Source: Sphingobacterium yanglingense (GTDB taxonomy: Bacteria; Bacteroidota; Bacteroidia; Sphingobacteriales; Sphingobacteriaceae). From it: DNA of 64,000 bases. Shown here one piece after another: positions 28,312-37,829 of this stretch (its first letter is position 1; every line of letters starts with the position of its first letter). The stretch lies in assembly GCF_004363245.1 (NCBI RefSeq), contig NZ_SNYV01000013.1, positions 148,939-212,938 of the forward strand, in the 5' to 3' direction. Under the pieces are notes generated by a model. It saw nothing but the letters and a program-made list of their open reading frames with translations, had not been told where the DNA came from and ran no database searches. The translations under genes and the position numbers were made by a program.

Positions 28312-31300
28312 ATGAAAAAAAATCCACATGCTGGAAGACATGTGCTATTTCCATGCTTTTTTAAGTGGCTAATAATGGTCAAACTAATTGCTACCCTAAT
28401 TATTGCTTTTGCTGCGACAACAATGGCGTCCGAATCTATCGCACAAGGCACTGTGACATTTCGGTTCCGAGATGTTAAGCTCAAAAACCTATTGAACTCC
28501 ATAGAGGAACAGACCGGAATATCATTCATATACAACGATGACCAGCTAGAAGGAGTTCGAGTTAGTTCTATCGATGTATCAAATAAAGAGTGGACAAAGG
28601 TATTGATACCGATATTGAAAACAGAATTGTTCCAGGCCGACTTTATCGGAAAGAACAGAGTCTTGATTAGGAAAATACCCTTAGATCAAGAAAAAATAGC
28701 CTTTGGAACGATTACAGATAAAGATGGAAAGGCACTTGCGGGTGTATCAATACGTCAGAAAAATTCCAAAAATAGCACGCAATCCAATAGCGACGGACAG
28801 TTTTCTTTAGTGGTAGATGATGAATCCGCCATTATTCAGTTCACCTTCGTGGGGTTTCTGCCAGAGGAGGTCGGATACCAAAAAGCATCTATGAATATTG
28901 TTCTTGTCGAAGACTTGGCCCAACTCGAAGAGGTTATGGTTGTAGGGTATGGCACACAGAAAAAGGCCACGTTAACAGGTTCGGTCAGTCAAATTTCAGG
29001 TACAGATTTAAAAAAATCTGTTGCTCCCAACCTTTCAAATTCATTGGTGGGGCGCCTACCAGGTGTCATTGCCAACAATCGATCTGGAGAACCTGGTAAT
29101 GATTATTCCGAAATATTTATCCGGGGCAAAGGCTCGCTAGGCAATAATAGCCCTTTATATGTTATAGACGGTGTCGCTAATCGAGGAGGCATAGAGCGGT
29201 TGAACCCGAGCGATATAGAAAGCGTTACAGTATTGAAAGACGCATCTGCAGCAATATATGGGGCACAGGCCGCGAATGGTGTAATTTTGATCACTACCAA
29301 GCGAGGTGGCAGTAGCAAGCCTGTCATCACTTACGAGGGCAATTATGGTCTCTCCGAGCATACAAGAACTCCCAATTTAATGGATGGGTATCAATTTATG
29401 GTATACGATGATGAGATCAATGCGCATTTCGGTCGGACCCAAAAATACAAAGACATCAAGAACGGTTATCTCGATGGAACTATAGACCCATTATTGTATG
29501 CAGATACTGATTGGATGAAATCCATTTTTAGAAGATCTCCTCAGACCCAGCATTCCTTATCATTGCGAGGTGGAGATGAAAAGGTGAAGTACTATTTATC
29601 TGGCGGACTTCTGTATCAGGAGCCAGGATTCAGAAATACCAATTTAAACTTTAAAACTGCGCAGTTTAGAGCAAATATCGATGCCAAGATAAACAATAAC
29701 TTATCTGTACTGGCAGAGGTCGCCAATCGGCAAGAAAACAGACATAACTCCAATTATACGATGGGCACCTTCTTTTGGGAAGCCTTCCATGCGTACCCTT
29801 TTTTGCACGATTATTATCCTAATGGTTTACCCGGTCCAGGCATTTCATGGGGAAATAACCTTGTGATTCTGGCAGGTGGAAAGACGGGTTATCAGAAGAT
29901 CAAGGATAATTTTCTGAATACTAAAGTTGGGTTTGACTTAAAGGCCCCTTGGATTGTAGATGGCCTGTTTTTTTCAGGTTACGCCGCTTTCGATACACAG
30001 GCCCGCAATGAAAAAAAACTGAATGATATGTGGGACGCTTATCGGTATAACCCATCGACAAAAGAGTACGATAATATCAGAGAAACTACCGGTGAGGCCA
30101 ATATCAATTTAAGTCAACGTAATGATGATATACAAACAAGTACATATCACTTTAAGTTGGGGTATGAAAAGGAAATAGGGAACCACCATATTAATGCATT
30201 TGTAGCCTATGAGCAGAGTAAGACTGAGGGGGATTGGTTTTCGGCATACCGGCGAGACTTCCTGAGCAACGCTGTAGCTTATATGTTTGCAGGTAGTGAT
30301 AATCAAAAAAACAACGACGGAAAAGCGACGATCTCTGCTCGTCAGAATTATTTTGGAAGATTTGGCTACGGTTATAAGGAAAAATACCTTGTAGATTTTA
30401 CCTTGCGTAGAGATGGATCCCAAAACTTCGTACGTGATGCACGTTGGGGATGGTTTCCGGGGGTATCTGCAGCATGGCGTATTTCACAGGAAGAGTTTTT
30501 CAAGAATAGCGTTCCCGTTATTAATGAATTTAAAGTAAAAGCATCTTGGGGAAAACTGGGCAATGATCGTGTAGACCCATTTCAATACGTCAGCACATTC
30601 AATCTCAATGAAGGAGCATTATTTGGAATCGACCCAAAGCGTGAAAAAGGATTTACTGTTGGTCGTTTGGCCAATCCTAATATCACTTGGGAAAAAGTCG
30701 ATACCAAAAACATTGGATTCGAATCCGTATTGTTAAATCATTCTTTAAGTTTCGATTTTCAATATTTTTATTCAATGCGAACCGATATTTTAACGCAAAA
30801 GCAAGCATCGGTGCCAAGATATACAGGTTTGACACTGCCCGATCAAAACATAGGCGAGATTTCTAATAGAGGTATCGAGTCTAGTCTATTATATAGAGGT
30901 AAGAGCAGCAGTTTTAATTATTTTGTAGGTGGTAACTTTACCTTTGTCCGGAATAAAATTCACTTTTTTGATGAGGCCGAAAATACCCCTGAATGGCAGC
31001 GACGTACAGGTCATAGCATTGATTCGTGGTTAGTTTATAAGGCCGATGGCATTTATCAGAATCAGGCCGAAATTGATGCGGGACCACATTTTCTAAACAC
31101 ATCGCCTGGCGACATCCGTTATGTTGATATCGATGGTAGTGGCAGCATAACCAGCAATGATATGATTCGCATACACTCTAGCCCTATTCCAGAGATTATA
31201 TATGGTATAAATATGGGCGGGACATGGAAAAATGTTGAACTTAATGTATTGTGGCAGGGACAGGGTAGGGCGCAGCAGATGATTCGTCCAGGTAGCTATA

Positions 31301-31647
31301 ACAGACATACAACCTATTTCGACAACCGCTGGATCTCGGCCGAAGAAACACCAGATGCCAAATATCCGAGAGCATTTGACAGGGACGATACTTTTAATTC
31401 CCAGAATTCCACATTCTGGTTAAAGGACGCATCGTTTATCCGTTTGAAAAATGTAGAATTAGCATACAACTTCTCACCACAGTTTTTAGAGCGTCTGAAA
31501 ATGCAGAATTTCCGCATATTTTTAAGTGGTTTTAACTTGTTTTCCATTGATCATATTAAGATACAAGATCCCGAAGGGACCAGTGCCGGAGGAATGTATT
31601 ATCCACAGCAGCGTATTTATAGCGCAGGGATCAATGTTAGTTTTTAA
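28312..31647 (+). CDS. SusC/RagA-family TonB-dependent receptor with STN domain
   Basis: About 1111 aa from the ATG at 28312; an in-frame TTG at 28297 is less likely because MKKNPHAG starts normally. Signal peptide core about 20-45 (MVKLIATLIIAFAATTMA). STN domain (about 50-115, VTFRFRDVKLKNLLNSIEEQ), carboxypeptidase-regulatory-like domain (about 130-200, GTITDKDGKALAGVSIRQ), plug with the VMVVGYGTQKKATLTGSV box and LKDASAAIYGAQAANGVI. The barrel ends in IYSAGINVSF. It starts the receptor part of cluster 4; SusD follows after 15 bp. Confidence 0.95.
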   Translation: MKKNPHAGRHVLFPCFFKWLIMVKLIATLIIAFAATTMASESIAQGTVTFRFRDVKLKNLLNSIEEQTGISFIYNDDQLEGVRVSSIDVSNKEWTKVLIPILKTELFQADFIGKNRVLIRKIPLDQEKIAFGTITDKDGKALAGVSIRQKNSKNSTQSNSDGQFSLVVDDESAIIQFTFVGFLPEEVGYQKASMNIVLVEDLAQLEEVMVVGYGTQKKATLTGSVSQISGTDLKKSVAPNLSNSLVGRLPGVIANNRSGEPGNDYSEIFIRGKGSLGNNSPLYVIDGVANRGGIERLNPSDIESVTVLKDASAAIYGAQAANGVILITTKRGGSSKPVITYEGNYGLSEHTRTPNLMDGYQFMVYDDEINAHFGRTQKYKDIKNGYLDGTIDPLLYADTDWMKSIFRRSPQTQHSLSLRGGDEKVKYYLSGGLLYQEPGFRNTNLNFKTAQFRANIDAKINNNLSVLAEVANRQENRHNSNYTMGTFFWEAFHAYPFLHDYYPNGLPGPGISWGNNLVILAGGKTGYQKIKDNFLNTKVGFDLKAPWIVDGLFFSGYAAFDTQARNEKKLNDMWDAYRYNPSTKEYDNIRETTGEANINLSQRNDDIQTSTYHFKLGYEKEIGNHHINAFVAYEQSKTEGDWFSAYRRDFLSNAVAYMFAGSDNQKNNDGKATISARQNYFGRFGYGYKEKYLVDFTLRRDGSQNFVRDARWGWFPGVSAAWRISQEEFFKNSVPVINEFKVKASWGKLGNDRVDPFQYVSTFNLNEGALFGIDPKREKGFTVGRLANPNITWEKVDTKNIGFESVLLNHSLSFDFQYFYSMRTDILTQKQASVPRYTGLTLPDQNIGEISNRGIESSLLYRGKSSSFNYFVGGNFTFVRNKIHFFDEAENTPEWQRRTGHSIDSWLVYKADGIYQNQAEIDAGPHFLNTSPGDIRYVDIDGSGSITSNDMIRIHSSPIPEIIYGINMGGTWKNVELNVLWQGQGRAQQMIRPGSYNRHTTYFDNRWISAEETPDAKYPRAFDRDDTFNSQNSTFWLKDASFIRLKNVELAYNFSPQFLERLKMQNFRIFLSGFNLFSIDHIKIQDPEGTSAGGMYYPQQRIYSAGINVSF

Positions 31648-31662
31648 TTTAAAAGTTTAGCC

Positions 31663-33309
31663 ATGAACAAAAACATAGTAAAATATATAGGCGTATTGTT
31701 ATTAAGTAGTATGATGTCTTGTGCAGATTTTTTAGATGTCAAACCACTAGATTCATTTACCGGAGACGCTGTTTTTTCAGATTTAAAGTTGACTCAAACC
31801 TATGTTAACAAGAGGTATACCGAGTTGAGAGACGGATTTGGGAATTTTGGATTACGATACATATCAGACGAGGCATATCATAATTTCAATTCAGGCAATC
31901 CCTACCTGTATAATCGGGGCGAGGTTACCCCAGATCAGATGGGGGACCACAGTACTTGGAATGCCTATTATGAAGCCATAAAGAACTGTAACATATTTTT
32001 TGATAATATAGACCTGCTGAAGGCAGACCAACAAAAAAAAGATCAGTTAATTGGCGAAGTCACATTTTTGAGAGCCTTCTTTTATGCAGATCTTATCGCA
32101 CGATTCGGTGGAGTTCCTCTAGTTGTCAAAACTTTTAACCTAGATGACGATATGAAGATACCGCGCAACACCTACCAGCAATGTGTAGAGTTTGTTGTTT
32201 CAGAGCTTGATAAAGCGGCATCTTTATTACCTGTTGTATACAGCAGTGCGGAGCATGGTAGAGCTACCAAAGGCGCTGCATTAGCGTTAAAATCGAGGGT
32301 GTTATTGTATGCTGCCAGCCCCTATTGGAATACGTCCAATGATCAGTCTAAATGGAAAGCTGCCGCTGATGCAGCGAAGGCTGTTATCGATCTTCAACAC
32401 AATGGAGCTACAGTTTATAGGTTACATTCCGATTATAAAGAATTGTTTTTGGGTAATACTAGTCCCGAGATTATCTTTATGAAGCAATTTAATACAGAGT
32501 TTGGACATTCTTTTGACTGGACCGATTCGCCAAATGGTTTTACCGGCTGGTCCAGAACCTGTGTACTTCAGGACATGGTGGATGCCTATGAGATGGCAGA
32601 CGGAAGCATGCCAAAGTCTCAAGATTATGTAGATGGTGTTCCTTGGTTGAATCGTGAACCAAGATTTTATGCATCTGTAGTATGTGACGGTCAGCAGTTC
32701 AGAGGACGTGAGATTGAATTCTATATTTCCTCCAGTGGCAATAGAGCGCTTAGTGGTATGGATAGCGAGTTTGGAATAGACGATTGGAATTTTTCAAAGA
32801 CCCATTATACCATCCGCAAATTTATGAATGAAAGCCGACGCAATCCGTGGAATGATAAAGGTGATCAGCCTTGGATTTACTTCAGGTTGGGCGAGATATA
32901 TTTAAACTATGCAGAGGCTATGTATCAATTGGGAGATGAAACGACTGCACGAAGTTATATCAACAAAATCCGAGAGCGGGCTAGAGGTGGAAATAATGCT
33001 GTTTTGCCAGATATTACCGTAAGCGGAAATACATTGCATGAAAAAATACAGCATGAGCGTCGTATCGAGCTAGCGTTCGAAGACCATAGGTTCTTTGATG
33101 TTCGCCGGTGGAAAATTGCCGAAATCACCGAAAATAAGCCTGCACGCAAAGTAAGCATAATACGAGATGACAATACGAATAAAAAGACGTACAAGATAGA
33201 AGTGCTTCAAGAACGTAAATTCTTTAAGCAACACTATCTTTTACCGATTCCTCGTTCAGAAATCCAACGAAACATTTTGTTGGAACAAAATCCAGATTAT
33301 CAAAAATAA
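31663..33309 (+). CDS. SusD/RagB-family outer membrane lipoprotein
   Basis: 548 aa, at the longer end for SusD. Lipoprotein signal YIGVLLLSSMMSC (Cys about 19) followed by ADFLDVKPL, the classical SusD mature start. Helical SusD repeats include RAFFYADLIARFGGVPLV; the C-terminal region includes YFRLGEIYLNYAEAMYQLG and IQHERRIELAFEDHRFFDVR, ending with YLLPIPRSEIQ and LEQNPDYQK. It pairs with the SusC upstream and is followed after 1 bp by the glycosidase-like gene. Confidence 0.95.
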   Translation: MNKNIVKYIGVLLLSSMMSCADFLDVKPLDSFTGDAVFSDLKLTQTYVNKRYTELRDGFGNFGLRYISDEAYHNFNSGNPYLYNRGEVTPDQMGDHSTWNAYYEAIKNCNIFFDNIDLLKADQQKKDQLIGEVTFLRAFFYADLIARFGGVPLVVKTFNLDDDMKIPRNTYQQCVEFVVSELDKAASLLPVVYSSAEHGRATKGAALALKSRVLLYAASPYWNTSNDQSKWKAAADAAKAVIDLQHNGATVYRLHSDYKELFLGNTSPEIIFMKQFNTEFGHSFDWTDSPNGFTGWSRTCVLQDMVDAYEMADGSMPKSQDYVDGVPWLNREPRFYASVVCDGQQFRGREIEFYISSSGNRALSGMDSEFGIDDWNFSKTHYTIRKFMNESRRNPWNDKGDQPWIYFRLGEIYLNYAEAMYQLGDETTARSYINKIRERARGGNNAVLPDITVSGNTLHEKIQHERRIELAFEDHRFFDVRRWKIAEITENKPARKVSIIRDDNTNKKTYKIEVLQERKFFKQHYLLPIPRSEIQRNILLEQNPDYQK

Positions 33310-33310
33310 T

Positions 33311-34831
33311 ATGAAGCGCGTATTACTTTTTTTCGTAAGCATTTTGGTAAGTGTCCACGTAGTTTATTCACAGCAGGACCTTCGTGTTAGATCCGATTGT
33401 AAAGAGTTGGAGGGAGCCTTTGCCTGGGCTAAAGAAAAAGCACTTTCTTTTGTCGTGACGGGGCAGCGCGGACCAGTAGATATTTACAAAGAAGACCAGA
33501 TTTCAGATACCGTAGACTATATCCCGTCCTATTGGGCGGGATATCCACTGCGGACAGCTTTTTATTCTCGTGATTTTTGTCATCAGGTAATTGGTGCACA
33601 TCTATTAGGTTTAGAGGTCGAGAACTTTACGATGATGAGAGCTTTTGCACAATCCGCCGATGCCTCTAAAAGGTGGTTCCCGTTATGGGCTATAAATTTT
33701 GACGGTTCCACCTATAAGTTAGATTATCGCAGTAGTAACAATTTTGTTCGGGAGATCCCGGCAGTATTTGAGCTAGTGGAAAAGAACCTCGAACTCTATC
33801 GATGGACCTCCGATCATCGTTATTTGAATGACCCCCATATATGGGAGTTCTGCTCGAAAGCAGTTTCCGAATTCATAACACTTCACGACGGAGATTTTAA
33901 AAACGGTGTTGCAGAAAGTACAGGTACTGGAGATATCTTTGTTGGTACTGCTACATATAACGAGTATCGGGATCAAACATTAATTGAAGCAGGAGATGGT
34001 ATTAGTTCACAGTACAAAGCGTTGGAATCGTTTGGTATACTGGCTCAGCAGCGTGGTGATCTTGAGCTGTCCCGGACTTATTCAAAGAGAGCGTCAGCAC
34101 TAAAGACGTATTTTAATACAGATTGGGGTGTTCGTGGCAATAAAGAACTTTATAATCGGGGATATGATTTGGCCAAGAATCCCGTTGCAGGATGGGGAAA
34201 TGAAAATTCGTGGTTTTTACCTATGAAAGAGATAACCGATGTAGAGTCCGTTAGACATCTCAATTATTTGGATTATATTGATGAGCAGTTGTCTTCAGCC
34301 ACGGGACTTCCAAAAAATATCGAAGCGATTACCTATATACCCGAAATATTCTTCAAATATAGTCAGAACGAAAGAGGTTGGAAATGGTTGAAGCACATCA
34401 TGGCGAATATTGATCAGAGACATATTACAGGAGCGCTTACCGGTACGAACGGAAATTATCCGGAAGTTTCTTTCGTTTTGATACGTAATATAGTGCATGA
34501 TATGGCAGGAATCTCACCTGGCGATCATCCCAGCGTGATTCAGACCTGTTCGCATTTACCGTCAGAAATCTCCAATATTGAAATTGACGACGTAAAAGTT
34601 GGCGATGCGATATTCTCCATACGGCATGAGGGAACAGAGAACTCTACATTTCAAATGAACTCTGACGGGCCAGCGAAAATATGGAGAGCTACATTTTTAG
34701 GGAATCATAGTTATTTGACTGTAAATGGAAAGAAATTCAAGAGCAAAAAGAAAATTCTAAGAGGATATGCTATATCCTACATTGATATTAAAGTAGAAGA
34801 TGATAAACCTGTTGCGGTGTCTTGTATTTGA
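33311..34831 (+). CDS. Secreted six-hairpin glycosidase-like protein
   Basis: 506 aa with a signal peptide (about 1-20, VLLFFVSILVSVHVVYS). The sequence has the look of an (alpha/alpha)6-barrel glycoside hydrolase: aromatic- and Trp-rich helices such as YWAGYPLRTAFYSRDFCHQ, KRWFPLWAINFDG, GWGNENSWFLPMK and a small beta domain at the C-terminus (about 440-506). I cannot name the GH family or prove catalytic residues. It starts 1 bp after SusD and is the only likely enzyme of this cluster, so it probably trims the imported glycan. A terminator follows at 34934. Confidence 0.6.
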   Translation: MKRVLLFFVSILVSVHVVYSQQDLRVRSDCKELEGAFAWAKEKALSFVVTGQRGPVDIYKEDQISDTVDYIPSYWAGYPLRTAFYSRDFCHQVIGAHLLGLEVENFTMMRAFAQSADASKRWFPLWAINFDGSTYKLDYRSSNNFVREIPAVFELVEKNLELYRWTSDHRYLNDPHIWEFCSKAVSEFITLHDGDFKNGVAESTGTGDIFVGTATYNEYRDQTLIEAGDGISSQYKALESFGILAQQRGDLELSRTYSKRASALKTYFNTDWGVRGNKELYNRGYDLAKNPVAGWGNENSWFLPMKEITDVESVRHLNYLDYIDEQLSSATGLPKNIEAITYIPEIFFKYSQNERGWKWLKHIMANIDQRHITGALTGTNGNYPEVSFVLIRNIVHDMAGISPGDHPSVIQTCSHLPSEISNIEIDDVKVGDAIFSIRHEGTENSTFQMNSDGPAKIWRATFLGNHSYLTVNGKKFKSKKKILRGYAISYIDIKVEDDKPVAVSCI

Positions 34832-34933
34832 TCGATTATAAAATGTTAATAATCTAAATAAGGCTGAATATCTGTGCTCGTGATTATAATGCTTCGAGTT
34901 TACAATCAGTCAATGGGTATTCCATAGCAACGA

Positions 34934-34968
34934 AAGCCGTCCCGAATTTACTGCGGGACGGCTTTTTT
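34934..34968 (+). terminator. Rho-independent terminator after cluster 4
   Basis: Stem AAGCCGTCCCG (34934-34944) pairs with CGGGACGGCTT (34954-34964) and runs into TTTTTT. It lies about 100 bp after the glycosidase-like gene. Its core GCCGTCCCG recurs in the terminators at 36256 and 39738. Confidence 0.8.
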
Positions 34969-35090
34969 GTTTTTGTCACCATCAAGATACAAATTTCATT
35001 TCTTTCTTAGACAATTACGAAGGTGTTCTGTCTTATACTAAAAGAGGCAGTTAATGTGCTTCTAAAGAAATCGAGAATAAAAATAAACTT

Positions 35091-36242
35091 ATGAAAAAAA
35101 CAGTTTTATTTATAGCATTTATTTTATGTGCTATAAGCCTGCAGGCACAAGTCAAAGAATATACTATCACTTCTTCCATCAAGGGGATTGAGGGTGAAGA
35201 ATATGATTTAACAATTTGGGATGGTGCAAATAATGGACGTTGGGCCAAAGGCAAGGTGAGCAATGGGCAGATCTATTATAGAGATACAACTTCCGTACCT
35301 TTGATGATTCGCATTTTTTTAAAGAACAAAGGGCTTTACAAAAGTGTAGGTCGTGGAAGTATTCCTGTCAAGAGTCAAGGTATTTGGCTGGTCGTTATGC
35401 CCGGTGAAAAAGTGCAGTTAAAAGGTCATCTTTCTGATTTTGCCGAAGTGTATCCACAGGGAGGTAAAGAAAACAAAGTGTTAAGCGAACTGACCAAGGC
35501 TTATCATCCCTTGTTGAATAAAGCGGTTAACATAGAGCTTCACTTAGCCCTGAATGAGGGTAAGGTAACAGCTGCTGAAGAAGCAAAATTAAGGCAGGGG
35601 CAAGAAAACTTAAATAGTGCAGCCCAGAAAGTGATGGATACCTTCTTAGAAAAGTACGCTTCCTCGATAGCAGGATTGTATTATATTGAGGATATGTTGT
35701 TGCGCGAGAATATCTCGGTTGAATTTGCCGAAAAATTATTACCAAGCGTTACTGCAAAATATAGAAATACCAGTTTCTATAAAAAAGTAGCTAATCGCGT
35801 AGAAGGTAACAAGTATACTGTAGGTAAAACCATTTTTACTATTTCCAGCAATAATACGTACGATGGCAAAGCTTTTACGGCCGATAGTTGGAAAGGGAAG
35901 TTTTACCTGATTGATTTTTGGGGATCTTGGTGTGGCCCTTGTATGGCCGATGTTCCAGATTTAAAGAAACTACGTGACGCCTATCCAGACAAGTTACAGG
36001 TACTGGGCATTGCATCCGACAAAGATACACCATGGCGCAAAGCTGTCGTAGAGCATGATTTGAACTGGACGCAGATTCTGAACGGTGCTGGTGAGCAGGA
36101 TTTTGTATCCCGTCTCAATGTAGCTGGTTTCCCGACCAAGATATTGGTTGATCCCAATGGCGAGATTGTCTACCGTAGTACAGGTGGGGGAGAGACCTCT
36201 TTTCAAAAAATGGCTGAAATAATTGAAAACTGGAAGAAATAA
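35091..36242 (+). CDS. TlpA-family thiol-disulfide reductase
   Basis: 383-aa periplasmic thioredoxin-fold protein. Signal peptide 1-19; an N-terminal beta-rich region (about 22-118) of the DUF4369 type; helical linker (about 130-235); AhpC/TSA-like thioredoxin domain (about 245-383) with active site CGPC at 281-284 in FWGSWCGPCMADVP and the cis-Pro in VAGFPTKILVD. It is probably monocistronic, since a terminator precedes (34934) and another follows (36256). A shortened copy of its last 19 codons is present at 39665. Confidence 0.9.
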   Translation: MKKTVLFIAFILCAISLQAQVKEYTITSSIKGIEGEEYDLTIWDGANNGRWAKGKVSNGQIYYRDTTSVPLMIRIFLKNKGLYKSVGRGSIPVKSQGIWLVVMPGEKVQLKGHLSDFAEVYPQGGKENKVLSELTKAYHPLLNKAVNIELHLALNEGKVTAAEEAKLRQGQENLNSAAQKVMDTFLEKYASSIAGLYYIEDMLLRENISVEFAEKLLPSVTAKYRNTSFYKKVANRVEGNKYTVGKTIFTISSNNTYDGKAFTADSWKGKFYLIDFWGSWCGPCMADVPDLKKLRDAYPDKLQVLGIASDKDTPWRKAVVEHDLNWTQILNGAGEQDFVSRLNVAGFPTKILVDPNGEIVYRSTGGGETSFQKMAEIIENWKK

Positions 36243-36350
36243 TCTGTTTTTCATTAAAGAGCCGTCCCGAAATCAATTCGGGACGGCTCTTTTTATCGTA
36301 AGATGTTTTATTTGTAGGCACTCCAAAGATTGAAGCGCCATCAGAGGGTA
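36186..36350 (+). repeat. Direct repeat, left copy (TlpA 3' end, terminator and a conserved 50-bp tail)
   Basis: This segment, from the GGGETSF codons of TlpA through its terminator to TCAGAGGGTAA, is repeated in the same orientation at 39665-39830. By eye the last 50 bases (AGATGTTTTATTTGTAGG...) differ at one position, while the coding and terminator part is more diverged. A shorter related motif (GGCACTCCAAACATTGAAGC) is at 37610. The two copies bracket the DUF1456, metalloprotease-remnant and hipBA block. Confidence 0.8.
36256..36293 (+). terminator. Rho-independent terminator after TlpA
   Basis: A 16-bp perfect stem, AAAGAGCCGTCCCGAA (36256-36271) with TTCGGGACGGCTCTTT (36277-36292), loop ATCAA, ending in TTTTT. 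It is symmetrical enough to work in both directions. Same core as the terminator at 39738. Confidence 0.88.
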
Positions 36351-36384
36351 AGGCTTTCTTTTATTAAGTTAAAAGTCCATCAGC

Positions 36385-36618
36385 CTATGACTTCGAATTA
36401 TTTCTAGGACCACGTTTATATATGATTAGTCCGTTAAGGAAATTTCGGAGCAATTGATCGCCACAGGGTTTAAAATTGGGATGGTCATCTTTACGGAATA
36501 TTGCCCCCAGCTCCGTTTTTGTTACTCTAAAGTCTACTAAGGATAATACCTCAATAATATCGTCATCTGTAAATTTTAAAGCTACACGCAGCTTTTTCAT
36601 AATATCATTATTACTCAT
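36385..36618 (-). CDS. DUF1456 (YehS-like) protein, single domain
   Basis: 77 aa from the ATG at 36618 (SNNDIMKKLRVALKF). An upstream in-frame ATG at 36663 would add 15 residues with no family resemblance. The sequence fits one DUF1456 domain (DDDIIEVLSLVDFRVTKTEL, IFRKDDHPNFKPCGDQ, LLRNFLNGLIIYKRGP). The E. coli member YehS has two such domains in about 156 aa, so this is half-length, either a naturally single-domain form or a truncation. Function unknown. It lies in the accessory patchwork, alone between repeats. Confidence 0.75.
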   Translation of the reverse strand: MSNNDIMKKLRVALKFTDDDIIEVLSLVDFRVTKTELGAIFRKDDHPNFKPCGDQLLRNFLNGLIIYKRGPRNNSKS

Positions 36619-36782
36619 ACTGTAAAAGTATGAAATATCCATGTATACTGACTGCACAAACACGAATTGCCGCTAGGCAGCACGTATACCATTTACAACA
36701 AAATGTGTATAATATAGTTTGGGTATTCCATCTCGAAATAAGTTGGTGGTCTTTAATAGATCATTTAAAGTCCTATTCGATT

Positions 36783-36917
36783 ATCAAAAAAAATACCTGA
36801 AGCGGGGAGCTTCAGGTATTTTTAACTAACCAATTATTAACCTAAATTATGAATACTCATATAACGGCAATATCTATACCGATAGTATTTCATATCTCGA
36901 TATTAACAAAAAAATAA
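36783..36917 (+). repeat. Interspersed repeat A, copy 2
   Basis: Stem ATACCTGAAGC (36793-36803) with GCTTCAGGTAT (36809-36819), loop GGGGA, then TTTTTAACTAACCAATTA and an ATG at 36849 opening 22 codons (MNTHITAISIPIV...) with stop at 36915-36917. It has the same length as copy 3 (43381-43515) with no indel. Here it stands alone between two minus-strand genes, so it is not simply the terminator of a plus-strand gene. The inner CGGCA-N7-TGCCG repeat carries one mismatch in this copy (TACCG). Confidence 0.82.
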
Positions 36918-36943
36918 CAAAATATTTTTTTAAAGAATAGCAT

Positions 36944-37648
36944 CTATTTATTAGTTGTTTTAAATTGTGAAATCCGGGATAGCAACTCCTGATAGTGTCT
37001 CTTTTCAAATCCCGATTTACGATTTGCATACTTAGCAATGACTTTTTCTAGTTTATCTAGCTCTTCTATAATCAAGATACGCATATCCGATAGGTTTGGA
37101 TTGTATGGTGTAAGACCTGTAGATGCGTAGGAGGTCTCTTGTACAGGTTTGTCCAGCTTCAGCAATACGCCGAGTCTATCTACATATGCACGTTGAAGGC
37201 CGCGATTGAAAATAGTATTGGCTGGAGCATTGAATATCTGTTTACGAACATCCTGCAATAGATTTTGCATGGTGTAAGCCGAGTCTCCATTTTTGTATTA
37301 ATTGTCCAGCATGCGTACAAAACTATAGGTATCTAGCAATGATGTGAGTACCTGGTTTTGTGCTTCAATAACTTTATTAACCATAATACCATAGTCTATA
37401 CGAGATAAAATATTGCTATCCAAGAGCCAGTACGGCGTTTCAAAGACTTGACGGTTAATGAAATGAACTGCCCGTTTTTGTTTCTCTTTAGCTACGTATT
37501 TAAAAACCAGTCCCTCCTCACTCATAGTTTTGATATCTTCAGTCATTCCTCCGATGATGTTGTTATCCTTTATCTTTCCATTTATAGATTGTTTAAAGCT
37601 TTCTCTATGGCACTCCAAACATTGAAGCACCAGCAGAGGTGTTTCCAT
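36944..37648 (-). pseudogene. C-terminal remnant of a zinc-dependent metalloprotease (DUF4953/DUF5117 type), with an in-frame stop
   Basis: Two minus-strand frames (37298-37648 and 36944-37270) are in the same reading frame, separated by one TAA and nine codons, so they were one protein: ...FVRMLDN-stop-YKNGDSAYTMQNLL... Together they resemble the C-terminal 200 or so residues of the large Bacteroidota zinc metalloproteases (KEKQKRAVHFINRQVFETPYW; then QRAYVDRLGVLL and a helical end). The catalytic HExxH part and all the rest of an expected 800 or more residues are missing. The upstream edge merges into the GGCACTCCAAA repeat motif at 37610. A single base change (for example GAA to TAA) explains the stop. 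Confidence 0.72.
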
Positions 37649-37777
37649 AGATTAAGAAGAGCAATTTCTTTGCCATAATCCTCTCTTTTTTGTGGCTGCG
37701 TTAGCCCCCTTTTTATTTATCGGTTATAGTTTTCAAGACGTTATTTTAAGGTGTTAGTAAAGTTGTGTTTAATATTT

Positions 37778-37826
37778 TGTTTGTTATTTCAAACAAAATT
37801 ATTATTTTTGTTTGAAATAACAAACA
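37778..37826 (+). promoter_or_regulatory. hipBA promoter embedded in a perfect palindromic operator
   Basis: A 21-bp arm (37778-37798, beginning TGTTTGTTATTTC) is repeated exactly inverted at 37806-37826 with a 7-bp spacer. The arms contain a consensus promoter: -33 TTTG (37780-37783), 19-nt spacer, -7 TATTTTTG (37803-37810). The right arm ends 3 bp before the hipB ATG, so the mRNA leader would be only about a dozen bases. This is a good candidate for autorepression by HipB or HipAB. Confidence 0.82.
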
Positions 37827-37829
37827 TTT

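Noticed and set aside
36115..36321. Minus-strand frames reading GVPTNKTSYDKK across the TlpA terminators (also at 39685-39885)
   Set aside because: They arise from the duplicated terminator and tail; the peptide similarity between copies is explained by DNA duplication, and no homologous protein is known to me.
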